This document shows, piece after piece, positions 37,706 to 46,288 of a stretch of 64,000 nt of DNA. Numbering within the stretch: position 1 is the first letter of the stretch; each line of letters begins with the position of its first letter. A program made the position numbers and the translations under genes. Under the pieces are notes generated by a model. That model was not told the DNA's origin. It ran no database searches and saw nothing but the letters and a program-made list of their open reading frames with translations. The DNA is from Rossellomorea arthrocnemi (GTDB taxonomy: Bacteria; Bacillota; Bacilli; Bacillales; Bacillaceae_B), in contig NZ_CAJGBF010000009.1 of assembly GCF_904424705.1 (NCBI RefSeq), forward strand, positions 114,252 to 178,251, written 5' to 3'.

Positions 37706-38521
37706 ATGAACTCACAAGAAAAACATCTGATCGTTCTGGATCTCGATGGAACATTATTAACCGATGAGAAGAAAATCTCGTCCAAAACACATGATATATT
37801 AAAAAAAGCGCGTCATAAAGGCCATGAAGTAATGATTGCAACAGGTAGGCCATTCCGTGCAAGTGAATTGTATTATCAACAATTACAGTTGACGACTCCC
37901 ATCGTCAACTTCAATGGAGCATTCGTGCATCATCCCACCGATCCGTCATGGGGTATATTCCATGAGCCAATGGATTTAAAGGTGGCAAAACAAATCATTG
38001 ATGCCTGTGATGATTTTCCATTCCGTAACATCGTCGCGGAAGTAATGGATGATGTCTATCTGCATTATCATGATGAAAAAATCATCGATGTATTCATGAT
38101 GGGGAATCCTGCCATCTCTACAGGTGATATCCGAAAAGTACTATCAGATCATCCTACGTCCATGCTCATTCATGCTGAGGAAGAAGATGTGGCAGAAATT
38201 CGTGCACATTTAGATAATGTCCATGCAGAATTAATTGATCATCGCAGGTGGGCTGCGCCTTGGCACATCATTGAAATCGTTAAATCCGGATTGAATAAAG
38301 CTGTGGGCATTGAACGAGTTGCTACCTCTTTAAATATTCCCAAAGAACGAATCATAGCATTCGGTGATGAAGACAACGATTTGGAAATGCTCGACTACGC
38401 TGGTACTGGTGTTGCCATGGGTAATGCCATTGATCCACTGAAAGATGTCGCGAATGAAGTGACACTCTCGAATGAAGAGGATGGCATTGGCCGCTATCTG
38501 CAAAAGCGCTTTGACCTTTAA
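37706..38521 (+). CDS. yitU: Cof-type HAD phosphatase (YitU-like)
   Basis: A 271-residue haloacid-dehalogenase phosphatase of subclass IIB. The four HAD motifs are visible: LDLDGTLL, IATGRPFRA, K in EIVKSGLNK, and FGDEDNDLEML. These enzymes dephosphorylate sugar phosphates or flavin precursors; the substrate is unknown here. Position and length match YitU. Confidence 0.9.
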   Translation: MNSQEKHLIVLDLDGTLLTDEKKISSKTHDILKKARHKGHEVMIATGRPFRASELYYQQLQLTTPIVNFNGAFVHHPTDPSWGIFHEPMDLKVAKQIIDACDDFPFRNIVAEVMDDVYLHYHDEKIIDVFMMGNPAISTGDIRKVLSDHPTSMLIHAEEEDVAEIRAHLDNVHAELIDHRRWAAPWHIIEIVKSGLNKAVGIERVATSLNIPKERIIAFGDEDNDLEMLDYAGTGVAMGNAIDPLKDVANEVTLSNEEDGIGRYLQKRFDL

Positions 38522-38629
38522 CCCAGATGGCAGCGGTGGGTAAATCTTCTTACTGTACGTTCCTCCTTGGAGAGCCATACTAGTAAGGAGCGCACCTTGC
38601 GTTCCAACTTGTAAAAGGGGTGGTTAGTG

Positions 38630-38779
38630 ATGGGTAGAAATAAATCAAAACGATTTGTACAACAAGGTAAGATTGCTGTATCAAAACATGACGAACGTAT
38701 CCCGTATCATCTGACGTATGCTGAAGCCGAAGCTAAAAAGCTAGCTTCACACGGTGAAGGTTCTGGGGGGCTGCAATAA
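38630..38779 (+). CDS. Small basic hypothetical protein, 49 residues
   Basis: A short ORF with a strong ribosome site (AGGGGTGG) 6 bases before ATG 38630. Its stop overlaps the next start (TAATG). The protein begins MGRNKSKRFVQQGKIAVSKH and ends in a Gly-rich tail (GEGSGGLQ); no membrane segment. I do not recognise a family, although its size and basic character recall small spore proteins. Coupling to the DUF3813 gene supports it being real. Confidence 0.65.
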   Translation: MGRNKSKRFVQQGKIAVSKHDERIPYHLTYAEAEAKKLASHGEGSGGLQ

Positions 38780-38970
38780 TGAGCAATCCATTATTTCAAC
38801 AAGCCCGGAGCGCTGTATCTTCAGCCAAACAGGCATGCAGTTCGGGAGAAAACGCTCAAATGTCCATTGAGAAAGCGAAGAATGCTTTGTCATCTGCTTA
38901 CGCTAACTCAAATGTTGAAGAACAAAAACAGCTGCACACTCTTCAAGATGAGTTGAACCGCCTATCATAA
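38779..38970 (+). CDS. DUF3813-type small protein (yizC position)
   Basis: A 63-residue helical protein (MSNPLFQQARSAVSSAKQAC...) rich in Ala, Ser, Lys and Gln, predicted as coiled helices with no membrane segment. It is translationally coupled to the 49-residue gene before it and followed by a terminator. Position between yitU and ipi fits the B. subtilis yizC/DUF3813 gene. Function unknown. Confidence 0.75.
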   Translation: MSNPLFQQARSAVSSAKQACSSGENAQMSIEKAKNALSSAYANSNVEEQKQLHTLQDELNRLS

Positions 38971-38976
38971 TCAAAT

Positions 38977-39012
38977 GAGGGTTGCCTGTATATCCGGCAA
39001 CCCTCTTTTTTT
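38977..39012 (+). terminator. Terminator after the DUF3813 gene
   Basis: GAGGGTTGCC/GGCAACCCTC with a 9-base loop and seven T residues. Confidence 0.9.
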
Positions 39013-39748
39013 ATGGCATGATGATAACATATGGATGTATAATCTTCCCATCCCCATCATCACGTTCATATAAACTCATAATCAGCTTACCGTTTTTCCC
39101 TCTCATTTCCGGAAGGATAATGGAAAAATCTGACCAGTTTGGAGCTTCCTTATTCACTTTTAGGAGGGTTTCTGATAGAAGCACTCTGTGCCCATCCTCT
39201 ACTGAATAATAAAAACTTCCATTCGATACACAGGCTTGTCCACTTATCGTATAGCGACCTTTAACCTCCCGCACCTTCACGTCCCTAAAGGACGGATTTT
39301 CTTCCGGAACAGTAAATGATCCAACTGCCTGTAAAGGATGATTAAAACCCTCCATGTCTTCTCCACCAAACAAAGCTTCAATAGTATAGACACCCTCCGG
39401 AACACGTGTGCCTCCTTGAATGTAGCTCCATCTTTCATTCCATACCTTTGTTTGACCTTTTTTCAAATGAATGGTTTGGAGAGCTTGTAAGAATGATTTC
39501 CCTTCACTGTAACGATAAATCACTCTTCCTTCCTTATTTTTGATGATAAAGTCAAACTGCTGACTCGTAGGGAAGGTAATGCTGCGATCACGTTCACAAT
39601 TATTAAAAAGGACAAGCTGAATCTCAGCCCCCTCTTCACCGGGAATAGCTTTCACTGAAAAAATCAAGGGAACTTTCTCCGCTTTTGTTGTCATAGGTGC
39701 ACCCAAAAACAAGATAGTGCTGAAAAGTATATATACGATCGCCTTCAA
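39011..39748 (-). CDS. Exported BsuPI-type proteinase inhibitor with a second Ig-like domain
   Basis: A 245-residue protein from TTG 39748 behind AAAGGGG. Residues 1-23 form a signal peptide (VYILFSTILFLGAPMTTKA). Next comes a BsuPI domain (about 25-145) with VPLIFSVKA, FDFIIKNKEGRVIYRYSEG, KVWNERW and RVPEGVYTIEA. The C-terminal 90 residues (GRYTISGQACVSNGSFYYSV) look like an immunoglobulin-type spore-germination domain (Gmad2-like). B. subtilis Ipi, at the same locus, is a cytoplasmic protein of about 119 residues without this second domain. Confidence 0.75.
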   Translation of the reverse strand: MKAIVYILFSTILFLGAPMTTKAEKVPLIFSVKAIPGEEGAEIQLVLFNNCERDRSITFPTSQQFDFIIKNKEGRVIYRYSEGKSFLQALQTIHLKKGQTKVWNERWSYIQGGTRVPEGVYTIEALFGGEDMEGFNHPLQAVGSFTVPEENPSFRDVKVREVKGRYTISGQACVSNGSFYYSVEDGHRVLLSETLLKVNKEAPNWSDFSIILPEMRGKNGKLIMSLYERDDGDGKIIHPYVIIMP

Positions 39749-39802
39749 GGTGATACCCCTTTCTATGTAGGTTCACCTATAGTATTTGTTAAACATGAGA
39801 AA

Positions 39803-40657
39803 CTAATCTTTTCTAAAGAAACCGAATATCCCTGTTGTTTGAACGATATTGGTAAAAGCATTGGGATCTACGTCCTTGATCGTATGTTCAAGCTCGTAAA
39901 GTTCATAGCGTGATATGACGATGATCAACATTTCCTTATCTTCACCGGAAAAAGCCCCTTTGGCGGGTAAAGTCGTAATTCCCCTCACCAATTTGGAATG
40001 TATGGCTTCACGTAATTCATTCGATTTCTTTGTAACAATCATTGCTGTCAGCTTCTCATGACGTGTATGAATGGCATCAATGACACGTGTGGAAGCATAT
40101 AGTGTGACTAGCGTATACAATGCTTTTTCCCAGCCGTACAGGAATCCTGCAGACGTTATGATAACAGCATTCATTAAGAAGAAATAAGATCCAACCGGCT
40201 TATCCTTCATTCTTGAGAGGATCATGGCGATAATATCCATCCCTCCGGTGGAAGCCCCCCATTTCAACGTAATCCCGACCCCGACAGCGGCAATGACCCC
40301 ACCGAAGACAGCATTCAGAAGGATATCAGGTGATAATTTAATGACAGGAATCACTTCCAGGAAAAAGGAAGTCAAAAACACTGAAATAAAGCTATACACC
40401 GTAAAGGAACGGCCCACCTTCAGCCATCCCAAAATGGTTACAGGGATATTGAGGATAAATAATAAAATACCTGTTGAAATATTAAATGGGGCAAACTCCT
40501 TCAGCACGCTTGAGAGCAGCTGGGCAAGTCCCGTAAAGCCACTCGCATACACATTTGCCGGAATAAGAAAAAAGTTCATGGCAATGGCCCCTAACAAGGA
40601 TCCTACCAGTACTACGACAAACTTCTTCGCCTCTAATTGAACATAATCTCTCGACAT
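39803..40657 (-). CDS. yitT: YitT-family membrane protein (DUF161/DUF2179)
   Basis: A 284-residue integral protein with about six helices in the first 200 residues and a C-terminal cytoplasmic DUF2179 domain (ELREAIHSKLVRGITTLPAKGAFSG). The glycine-rich GWKASTGGMDIIA-like stretch (KWGASTGGMDIIAM) is typical. Transport function is suspected but not known. ATG 40657 has AGGAGGT 6 bases upstream. Confidence 0.88.
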   Translation of the reverse strand: MSRDYVQLEAKKFVVVLVGSLLGAIAMNFFLIPANVYASGFTGLAQLLSSVLKEFAPFNISTGILLFILNIPVTILGWLKVGRSFTVYSFISVFLTSFFLEVIPVIKLSPDILLNAVFGGVIAAVGVGITLKWGASTGGMDIIAMILSRMKDKPVGSYFFLMNAVIITSAGFLYGWEKALYTLVTLYASTRVIDAIHTRHEKLTAMIVTKKSNELREAIHSKLVRGITTLPAKGAFSGEDKEMLIIVISRYELYELEHTIKDVDPNAFTNIVQTTGIFGFFRKD

Positions 40658-40822
40658 ACACATACCTCCTGCATCTTGTTGTTATTTTCTATGTTCCACA
40701 TTACATCTTAACTAAACTCCCTCTACCATTCATCTTTTATCATAAATTCGTGTTCAATCGATTGTTATTTTCATTCAAAATAGCTAGACTAAAGTTATAA
40801 GATAAGTCAAAGGATGATGAGA

Positions 40823-41680
40823 ATGACAGTAAAATTATTTGCAGATAGTGCAAGCGACCTGCCTGCAGCCTATTTCACCGAGCACAACATAGAACTTCTG
40901 CCACTTAAAGTACATATAGATGGTCAAGACTACGAGGATTTAATCACCATTGAACCGAAAACCGTATTTAATAAAATCAGGGACGGACATCTCCCGAAGA
41001 CTTCTCAAGTCTCACCAGACCTTTTTCTAAAAAAGTTCACAAGGCTAGCTGAGTCGAATCAATCGGGTATTTACGTTGCCTTCTCTTCCCAGTTATCTGG
41101 TACGTATCAAACAGCTGTCATGATTCGAGATCAGGTTAAAGAGGATTACCCGGATCTTGACCTGACTATCATTGATTCAAAATGTGCTTCTCTCGGTTAC
41201 GGATTGGTCGTCATGAAAGCGGCCGAACTCCTTAAGAACGGTTGCACAAAAGAAGAAATCATTGAGGCAGCCCGATTTAACTCCGACCATATGGAACATC
41301 TATTCACTGTAGAAGACCTTGAATACCTTGCAAAAGGCGGTAGAGTCTCCAAAGCATCAGCCTTCCTAGGTGGACTTCTGAACATCAAGCCTCTTCTGCA
41401 TGTGGAAGATGGAAAGCTTGTCCCAATTGAAAAAATACGCGGAAAAAAGAAACTACTTAAACGCATTCTGGATTTAATGGAAGAACGTAGTGAAGACTTC
41501 TCCGACCAGATCATCGCCATCAGTCACGGGGATGACGAAGAACTTGCCCTTGAAATGAAACAGCTCATAGAAGAAAGGTTTACCCCGAAGGATGTTTACA
41601 TCAGTATTATTGGATGCGCAATAGGATCTCATACAGGAACAGGTACCTTAGCCATATTTTTCTTAAACGGGCACTCATAA
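40823..41680 (+). CDS. DegV-family fatty-acid-binding protein
   Basis: A 285-residue DegV protein (fatty-acid kinase subunit FakB type). N-terminal FADSASDLP holds the conserved Ser/Asp. Other motifs are TSQVSPDLF, SSQLSGTYQTA and SHTGTGTLAIFF at the C-terminus. These proteins bind fatty acids and present them for phosphorylation. Start ATG 40823 follows AAAGGA by 8 bases. The YitS/DegV gene is next to yitT in B. subtilis. Confidence 0.9.
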   Translation: MTVKLFADSASDLPAAYFTEHNIELLPLKVHIDGQDYEDLITIEPKTVFNKIRDGHLPKTSQVSPDLFLKKFTRLAESNQSGIYVAFSSQLSGTYQTAVMIRDQVKEDYPDLDLTIIDSKCASLGYGLVVMKAAELLKNGCTKEEIIEAARFNSDHMEHLFTVEDLEYLAKGGRVSKASAFLGGLLNIKPLLHVEDGKLVPIEKIRGKKKLLKRILDLMEERSEDFSDQIIAISHGDDEELALEMKQLIEERFTPKDVYISIIGCAIGSHTGTGTLAIFFLNGHS

Positions 41681-41738
41681 ACTCCTCTTCGCTTCCTCAT
41701 ACTAAGCGAGAGATCTGATTAGGAAGGGGTTATAAATT

Positions 41739-41870
41739 ATGCCACATACATCTGATAATGAAAAAAAGGCTAGAGACAACAATGCACTGAGACAGGAAAA
41801 GAATAAAATCAAAGAAGTTAACCGGAAAGCCGGTAAAAATCAATACTCAAAAAAGACGGATCATTTGTAA
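41739..41870 (+). CDS. Small DUF3941-type protein, 43 residues
   Basis: From ATG 41739 behind AGGAAGGGG, encoding MPHTSDNEKKARDNNALRQ and a Lys/Asn-rich remainder ending TDHL. It is highly charged and predicted to be disordered, resembling the DUF3941 family of Bacillaceae. Function unknown. It is followed by an imperfect hairpin. Confidence 0.75.
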   Translation: MPHTSDNEKKARDNNALRQEKNKIKEVNRKAGKNQYSKKTDHL

Positions 41871-41887
41871 GAGATCCACCTGCATGG

Positions 41888-41923
41888 AAGACACGAGTTC
41901 TCAATAGAGCTGGTGTCTTTTTG
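41888..41923 (+). terminator. Imperfect terminator after the DUF3941 gene
   Basis: AAGACACGAGTTCTC pairs imperfectly with GAGCTGGTGTCTT, followed by a T-run. Confidence 0.65.
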
Positions 41924-42041
41924 CGTTGGATAGTCTGACGAAAGCATTTACCTTATACGCTTCCAATTCAAATAACACTTTGTCTCGACTCGACTCAGTC
42001 CATCCATTCTCCAAAAAAACAACCCAATCCAACCATAGAAG

Positions 42042-42071
42042 TTGTATGTACCATCACAGCTTGTCTATAAT
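42042..42071 (+). promoter_or_regulatory. Promoter of yajQ
   Basis: TTGTAT (42042-42047), 18-bp spacer, perfect TATAAT (42066-42071). Confidence 0.6.
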
Positions 42072-42101
42072 GAAAAGAGAAAAAGTATGGAGGGGTTACA
42101 T

Positions 42102-42593
42102 ATGGCAAAGGAAAGTTCATTTGATATCGTATCCAAAGTGGATATGTCTGAAGTGAGTAATGCGATCCAAATCGCGTTAAAAGAAGTACAAACACGTTAT
42201 GACTTCAAAGGTAGCAAGAGCGACATAAAACTAGATGGTGAAGAAATCGTTCTCGTATCCGATGATGAATTTAAAATGAATCAACTGAAGGACGTCCTTA
42301 TTAGTAAATTGATCAAGCGTAATGTTCCTGTGAAGAACCTGGACTACAGCAAGCTTGAAGGTGCATCAGGCGGGACAGTCCGTCAGCGTGCGAAGCTTGT
42401 TCAGGGAATTGATAAAGACAATGCAAAAAAAATCAACACAATCATAAAAAATTCCGGTGTGAAAGTAAAGAGCCAAGTTCAAGATGATCAAGTCCGTGTT
42501 ACGGGTAAAAGCAAAGACGATCTCCAAAAAATCATCGCAGCCATTCGTGAAGCAGATCTTTCTATAGATGTACAATACGTAAACTTCCGTTAA
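42102..42593 (+). CDS. yajQ: YajQ family nucleotide-binding protein (YitK)
   Basis: A 163-residue protein of the YajQ/UPF0234 family with two ferredoxin-like domains. It begins [21 protein letters not shown] and contains TRYDFKG and [16 protein letters not shown], conserved in the family. Members bind cyclic di-GMP or RNA in some bacteria; the role in Bacillus is unknown. GGAGGGG precedes ATG 42102; an in-frame ATG 60 bp earlier is inside the promoter. Confidence 0.92.
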   Translation: MAKESSFDIVSKVDMSEVSNAIQIALKEVQTRYDFKGSKSDIKLDGEEIVLVSDDEFKMNQLKDVLISKLIKRNVPVKNLDYSKLEGASGGTVRQRAKLVQGIDKDNAKKINTIIKNSGVKVKSQVQDDQVRVTGKSKDDLQKIIAAIREADLSIDVQYVNFR

Positions 42594-42662
42594 AACGGTT
42601 TTTTAAAGAAGTCTAATGGGTACAATAAATCCATTAGACTTCTTTCATTTAGGAGGAAAAAC

Positions 42663-44015
42663 ATGAAGAGAAAAGTCATCATTATTGGAGCCGTCGGAGG
42701 AGGAGCCACGACTGCATCTCAAATCAGGAAGATCGACAATGATATTGAGATTGTCCTTCTCGAAAAAACATCATATTTATCCTATGGCGCTTGCGGAATG
42801 CCATATTATTTAGGAGATGTGATCAAAGACCGGGAAAGTTTATTCGCCGCTACTCCGGAAAAATTACATACAAAAAAAAATATCGATGTCAGAATGCATC
42901 ACGAAGCGTTACAAATCAACCGGAAAAAAAAATCATTACTTATAAGGAATCATGACCATAACCGGGATTACGAAGAAGCTTATGATTATCTGGTCATCGC
43001 AACCGGTGCATCTCCCTTTCTGCCCGATATTCCCGGTCTTCATCAAATCCCCGCCTTCCATCTCAGAACTGTTGAAGACATGGATAGAATCAAACAGTTC
43101 GTAGAAACCTCAAAGCCTAAAACCTGCACCATCATAGGCGGTGGATTCATCGGGGTGGAAATGGCTGAAAACTTCACTCATCTTGGCATGAAGGTGAATA
43201 TCGTGGAAAGATCTGAACACGTCATCAGCATCCTTGATGATGAGACGGCTAATGTATTGCAGGATCATATCACCGAGCAGGGTGTTCAGTTGTATACGAA
43301 TGATGGTCTGAAAGAAGTACTGCCTGAGTGTACGTTAAAACTCGAAAGCGGCGAAACGCTACTTTCGGATTTCATTCTTCTTTCAGTCGGCGTGAAGCCC
43401 CGGAACCAACTGGCAAAGCAAGCCGGGTTATCAGTTGGAGAATCAGGAGGTGTCGTAAGTAACGAGTTTATGCAAACGGACGATGACTCCATTTATGCTG
43501 TCGGTGATGTTGTCGAGTCCATCGATTTCATTGATGGTACTCCGAAACAAGTCCCCCTGGCCTGGCCCGCCCATCGTCAAGCCTTCATCATCGCAAGTCA
43601 TCTATCAGGAAACCCCGTCCCTTTTAAGGGCATGCTTGGAACGGCGATAGCCAAAGTTTTCAATCTTGCCATTGCTGCAACGGGACTGGGGGAGAAAGAG
43701 TTAAAGGAAAAAGGATACACTTATAAAACGGCCCTGCATGAAGGGAAGTCACATGCCGGCTACTACCCCGGGGCACTGGACGTATCTGTAAGAGTCCATT
43801 TTTGTCCTGAAACCGGTAAGCTGTTTGGGGGGAATGTTGTAGGAGGTGAAGGTGTCGACAAACAAATTGACATCCTGGCCACTTCCATTTATGGCGGGTT
43901 GACGGTTACCGATCTCCAGGAAATCGAAACCTGCTACGCCCCTCCCTTCTCTTCTCCCAAAGGGTTGTTGAATATGATTGGATATAAGGGCGCCGGGTTA
44001 ATGAATAAGGAGTGA
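42663..44015 (+). CDS. CoA-disulfide reductase-like flavoprotein
   Basis: A 450-residue FAD/NAD(P)H pyridine nucleotide-disulfide oxidoreductase with FAD motif GAVGGGATTASQ and NADPH motif IIGGGFIGVEMAENF. The single active-site Cys is C44 in SYGACGMPYYLGD, the place of C43 in CoA-disulfide reductases. A dimerisation domain occupies the C-terminus. It may regenerate CoA or bacillithiol-type thiols, or act as NADH oxidase; sequence alone does not decide. Runs from a good ribosome site (AGGAGG) 70 bp after yajQ. Confidence 0.85.
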   Translation: MKRKVIIIGAVGGGATTASQIRKIDNDIEIVLLEKTSYLSYGACGMPYYLGDVIKDRESLFAATPEKLHTKKNIDVRMHHEALQINRKKKSLLIRNHDHNRDYEEAYDYLVIATGASPFLPDIPGLHQIPAFHLRTVEDMDRIKQFVETSKPKTCTIIGGGFIGVEMAENFTHLGMKVNIVERSEHVISILDDETANVLQDHITEQGVQLYTNDGLKEVLPECTLKLESGETLLSDFILLSVGVKPRNQLAKQAGLSVGESGGVVSNEFMQTDDDSIYAVGDVVESIDFIDGTPKQVPLAWPAHRQAFIIASHLSGNPVPFKGMLGTAIAKVFNLAIAATGLGEKELKEKGYTYKTALHEGKSHAGYYPGALDVSVRVHFCPETGKLFGGNVVGGEGVDKQIDILATSIYGGLTVTDLQEIETCYAPPFSSPKGLLNMIGYKGAGLMNKE

Positions 44016-44187
44016 ACAGGCAGGCTTCTCTAGGTGAGAGGCCTGCTATATATATAGGTATGCTTGTTTAATGGATCATGCTTCTACAGAAAAAAGCTCC
44101 CCTACATATGCTAAAAAATAGGTTAATAATAATTTTTTCCGGGTAAACACTATCCTAAGAAACCAAAACCTAAAAGGAGTGTTTTCA

Positions 44188-45054
44188 TTGTCTCAACAGC
44201 AAAAAAAACAAACATTTCCACCTCAGCACCAGGATCATCAGCCTGGTACGGTGGATGATATGAACCCTCAACCTATTCATACGGATCAAAATTATAAAGG
44301 CAGCGGGAAATTAGATGGAAAGATCGCCCTCATTACTGGCGGCGACAGCGGGATCGGCCGTTCGGTTGCCTGGTTTTTTGCAAAGGAAGGAGCACATGTG
44401 GCAATCTCTTACTTGGATGAGCATGAAGACGCAAATAAAACGAAGGAACTGGTAGAAGCTGAAGGAGTCAGATGCATCCTCTTTCCAGGGGACATCGGTA
44501 GCTCCACTTTTTGCAAAGATATCCTGAATAAAACAATTTCAGAGTTCGGCAAGCTTGATATACTGGTAAATAATGCTGGTGAACAGCATCCCCAAGACGG
44601 ACTGACGGATATTAGCGATGAACAATTAGAGCGTACCTTTAAAACGAATGTATTCTCCATGTTTTACTTGACGAGAGCAGCTCTTCCTCATCTAAAAAAA
44701 GGAGCATCAATCATTAATACAGCATCGATTACAGCCTATAAAGGGAATAAAGATCTAATCGATTATTCTTCTACTAAAGGGGCCATTGTCAGCTTCACCC
44801 GCTCCCTGGCAGAAAATATCGCCTCCGATGGAATCAGAGTGAACGGGGTCGCTCCCGGCCCGATTTGGACTCCACTGATCCCGTCTACTTTCAGTTCTAA
44901 AAAAGTATCTGAATTTGGAGGAAACACACCTCTCGGCAGGGCTGGACAACCGTTTGAATTAGGACCTGCCTATGTGTATCTTGCAAGCGATGATTCCAGC
45001 TATGTATCAGGACAGATGATTCATATCAATGGCGGGACCGTCATCAACGGATAA
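44188..45054 (+). CDS. Short-chain dehydrogenase/reductase, general-stress type
   Basis: A 288-residue SDR starting at TTG 44188, 8 bases after AAAAGGAG. The N-terminal 40 residues are polar (QQKKQTFPPQHQDHQPG), as in the YdaD/YhxC group of Bacillus stress proteins. The NAD(P) motif is TGGDSGIGRS, and the catalytic set Ser, Tyr, Lys is in NTASITAYKG and YSSTKGAI. The substrate is unknown, probably a sugar or alcohol. Confidence 0.87.
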   Translation: MSQQQKKQTFPPQHQDHQPGTVDDMNPQPIHTDQNYKGSGKLDGKIALITGGDSGIGRSVAWFFAKEGAHVAISYLDEHEDANKTKELVEAEGVRCILFPGDIGSSTFCKDILNKTISEFGKLDILVNNAGEQHPQDGLTDISDEQLERTFKTNVFSMFYLTRAALPHLKKGASIINTASITAYKGNKDLIDYSSTKGAIVSFTRSLAENIASDGIRVNGVAPGPIWTPLIPSTFSSKKVSEFGGNTPLGRAGQPFELGPAYVYLASDDSSYVSGQMIHINGGTVING

Positions 45055-45058
45055 GTTA

Positions 45059-45121
45059 AAAAGCGACTGGAGCTTGTGATTTCTCTCCTCGTGGGAGCGT
45101 CACACGCCTCAGTCGCTATTT
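45059..45121. terminator. Terminator between convergent SDR and regulator genes
   Basis: AGCGACTG...CAGTCGCT with a shorter inner GTGA/TCAC helix forms a long imperfect stem of about 60 bases. Confidence 0.65.
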
Positions 45122-46154
45122 ATTTTGAATTCACGTTTCGTTCACTGCAGGAACTTCGTGTCACAAGATGATGTGGAACAATGATTCTCTTGATAGGCTC
45201 TTTCGGGTTTTCAATTTTTTGAATCAGGCTTTTCGCTGCCTCATTCCCAAGATTAAAAATATTGATATCCACTGAAGTAAGCGGCGGCCTGGACATTTCA
45301 GCAAGGAGCACGTTATTAAAGCTGACAATGGATATGTCATCAGGAACACGAATGCCCATCTCATCCAGTGTGTTCAAAACACCAAGTGCCATCAGATCAT
45401 CTGCTACGACCAGTGCAGTCGGAGGGTCCGCCAATTGCATGAGCTCATTGATGGCTTCACGTCCCCCTTCTCGAAGGAATTCTTCATGAATAATGTATTC
45501 ACTATTCATATCGATTCCCGCATCACGCAGAGACTTTTCATATCCTAACAATCGCTCGACCGTCACAACGAGATTTAGATCCCCACCGATAAAGCCGATG
45601 CATTTATGCCCAAGCTCCAGAAGATAATCTGTTACTTCCTTCGTCGCCCTGTAGTTATCATTATCCACATGTGTAATTTCTTCACTATATTTATAAGGTT
45701 TTCCGATCACCACGAACGGGAAGTCCCGATCCTTCAAGTAATTCATCACCTTATCTTCCACCTTTGAGTAAAGCAGGATGATGCCGTCCACCCGTCCACC
45801 CTGAACCATCTGGACGACGCCTTCAAAAATTTCCTCTTCGGATTGACCAGTGGACATTTGAAGGGCATACTGTTTTTCCTGAGCCCCTTCACTTAACCCT
45901 CTTAATACTGTAGGAAAGAATGGATTTTGTGAAAAAGTACTGGCCGACCCTGGTAATACAAGCCCTAACACTTGAGTGGATTGATTTGCCAGGCTTCTTG
46001 CTATGAAATTAGGGTGATACCCCAGATGTTCCATCGCTTCCCGTACTTTTTGTTTTGTTTTTTCGCTTATTCTCGGATTGTTTGCTATCACTCGCGAAAC
46101 CGTAGATGGCGCTACATTTGCAAGCTTCGCAACATCCTTTATAGTGACCGCCAT
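45120..46154 (-). CDS. LacI-family regulator, probably MalR
   Basis: A 344-residue LacI/GalR repressor. The N-terminal helix-turn-helix is VTIKDVAKLANVAPSTVSRVI and the hinge is followed by a periplasmic-binding-type effector domain. Start ATG 46154 follows GAGGGGGG. It is last in the maltodextrin cluster, so it most likely answers to maltose or maltodextrin. A cre-like operator lies 60 bp upstream, and more operators lie before mdxE. Confidence 0.88.
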   Translation of the reverse strand: MAVTIKDVAKLANVAPSTVSRVIANNPRISEKTKQKVREAMEHLGYHPNFIARSLANQSTQVLGLVLPGSASTFSQNPFFPTVLRGLSEGAQEKQYALQMSTGQSEEEIFEGVVQMVQGGRVDGIILLYSKVEDKVMNYLKDRDFPFVVIGKPYKYSEEITHVDNDNYRATKEVTDYLLELGHKCIGFIGGDLNLVVTVERLLGYEKSLRDAGIDMNSEYIIHEEFLREGGREAINELMQLADPPTALVVADDLMALGVLNTLDEMGIRVPDDISIVSFNNVLLAEMSRPPLTSVDINIFNLGNEAAKSLIQKIENPKEPIKRIIVPHHLVTRSSCSERNVNSK

Positions 46155-46214
46155 TGGTTCCACCCCCCTCATTTAAAAAAGCGAACCTCCAGGCGGGCTG
46201 CTCTTGTCATTAGA

Positions 46215-46228
46215 TTAAAACGCTTCCA
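46215..46228. promoter_or_regulatory. cre/LacI-type operator before the regulator gene
   Basis: Minus strand TGGAAGCGTTTTAA matches TGNAANCGNNNNCA except for one base. It could bind CcpA or the LacI regulator itself. Confidence 0.45.
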
Positions 46229-46242
46229 ATTTATTATGTTTA

Positions 46243-46277
46243 AAAAAGGCAGCAGGGCTTACGCAAGTGGCCCTGCT
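46243..46277 (-). terminator. Terminator after the amylase gene
   Basis: Minus strand AGCAGGGC/GCCCTGCT, followed by CTTTTTT. Confidence 0.8.
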
Positions 46278-46288
46278 CTTATTATTTC

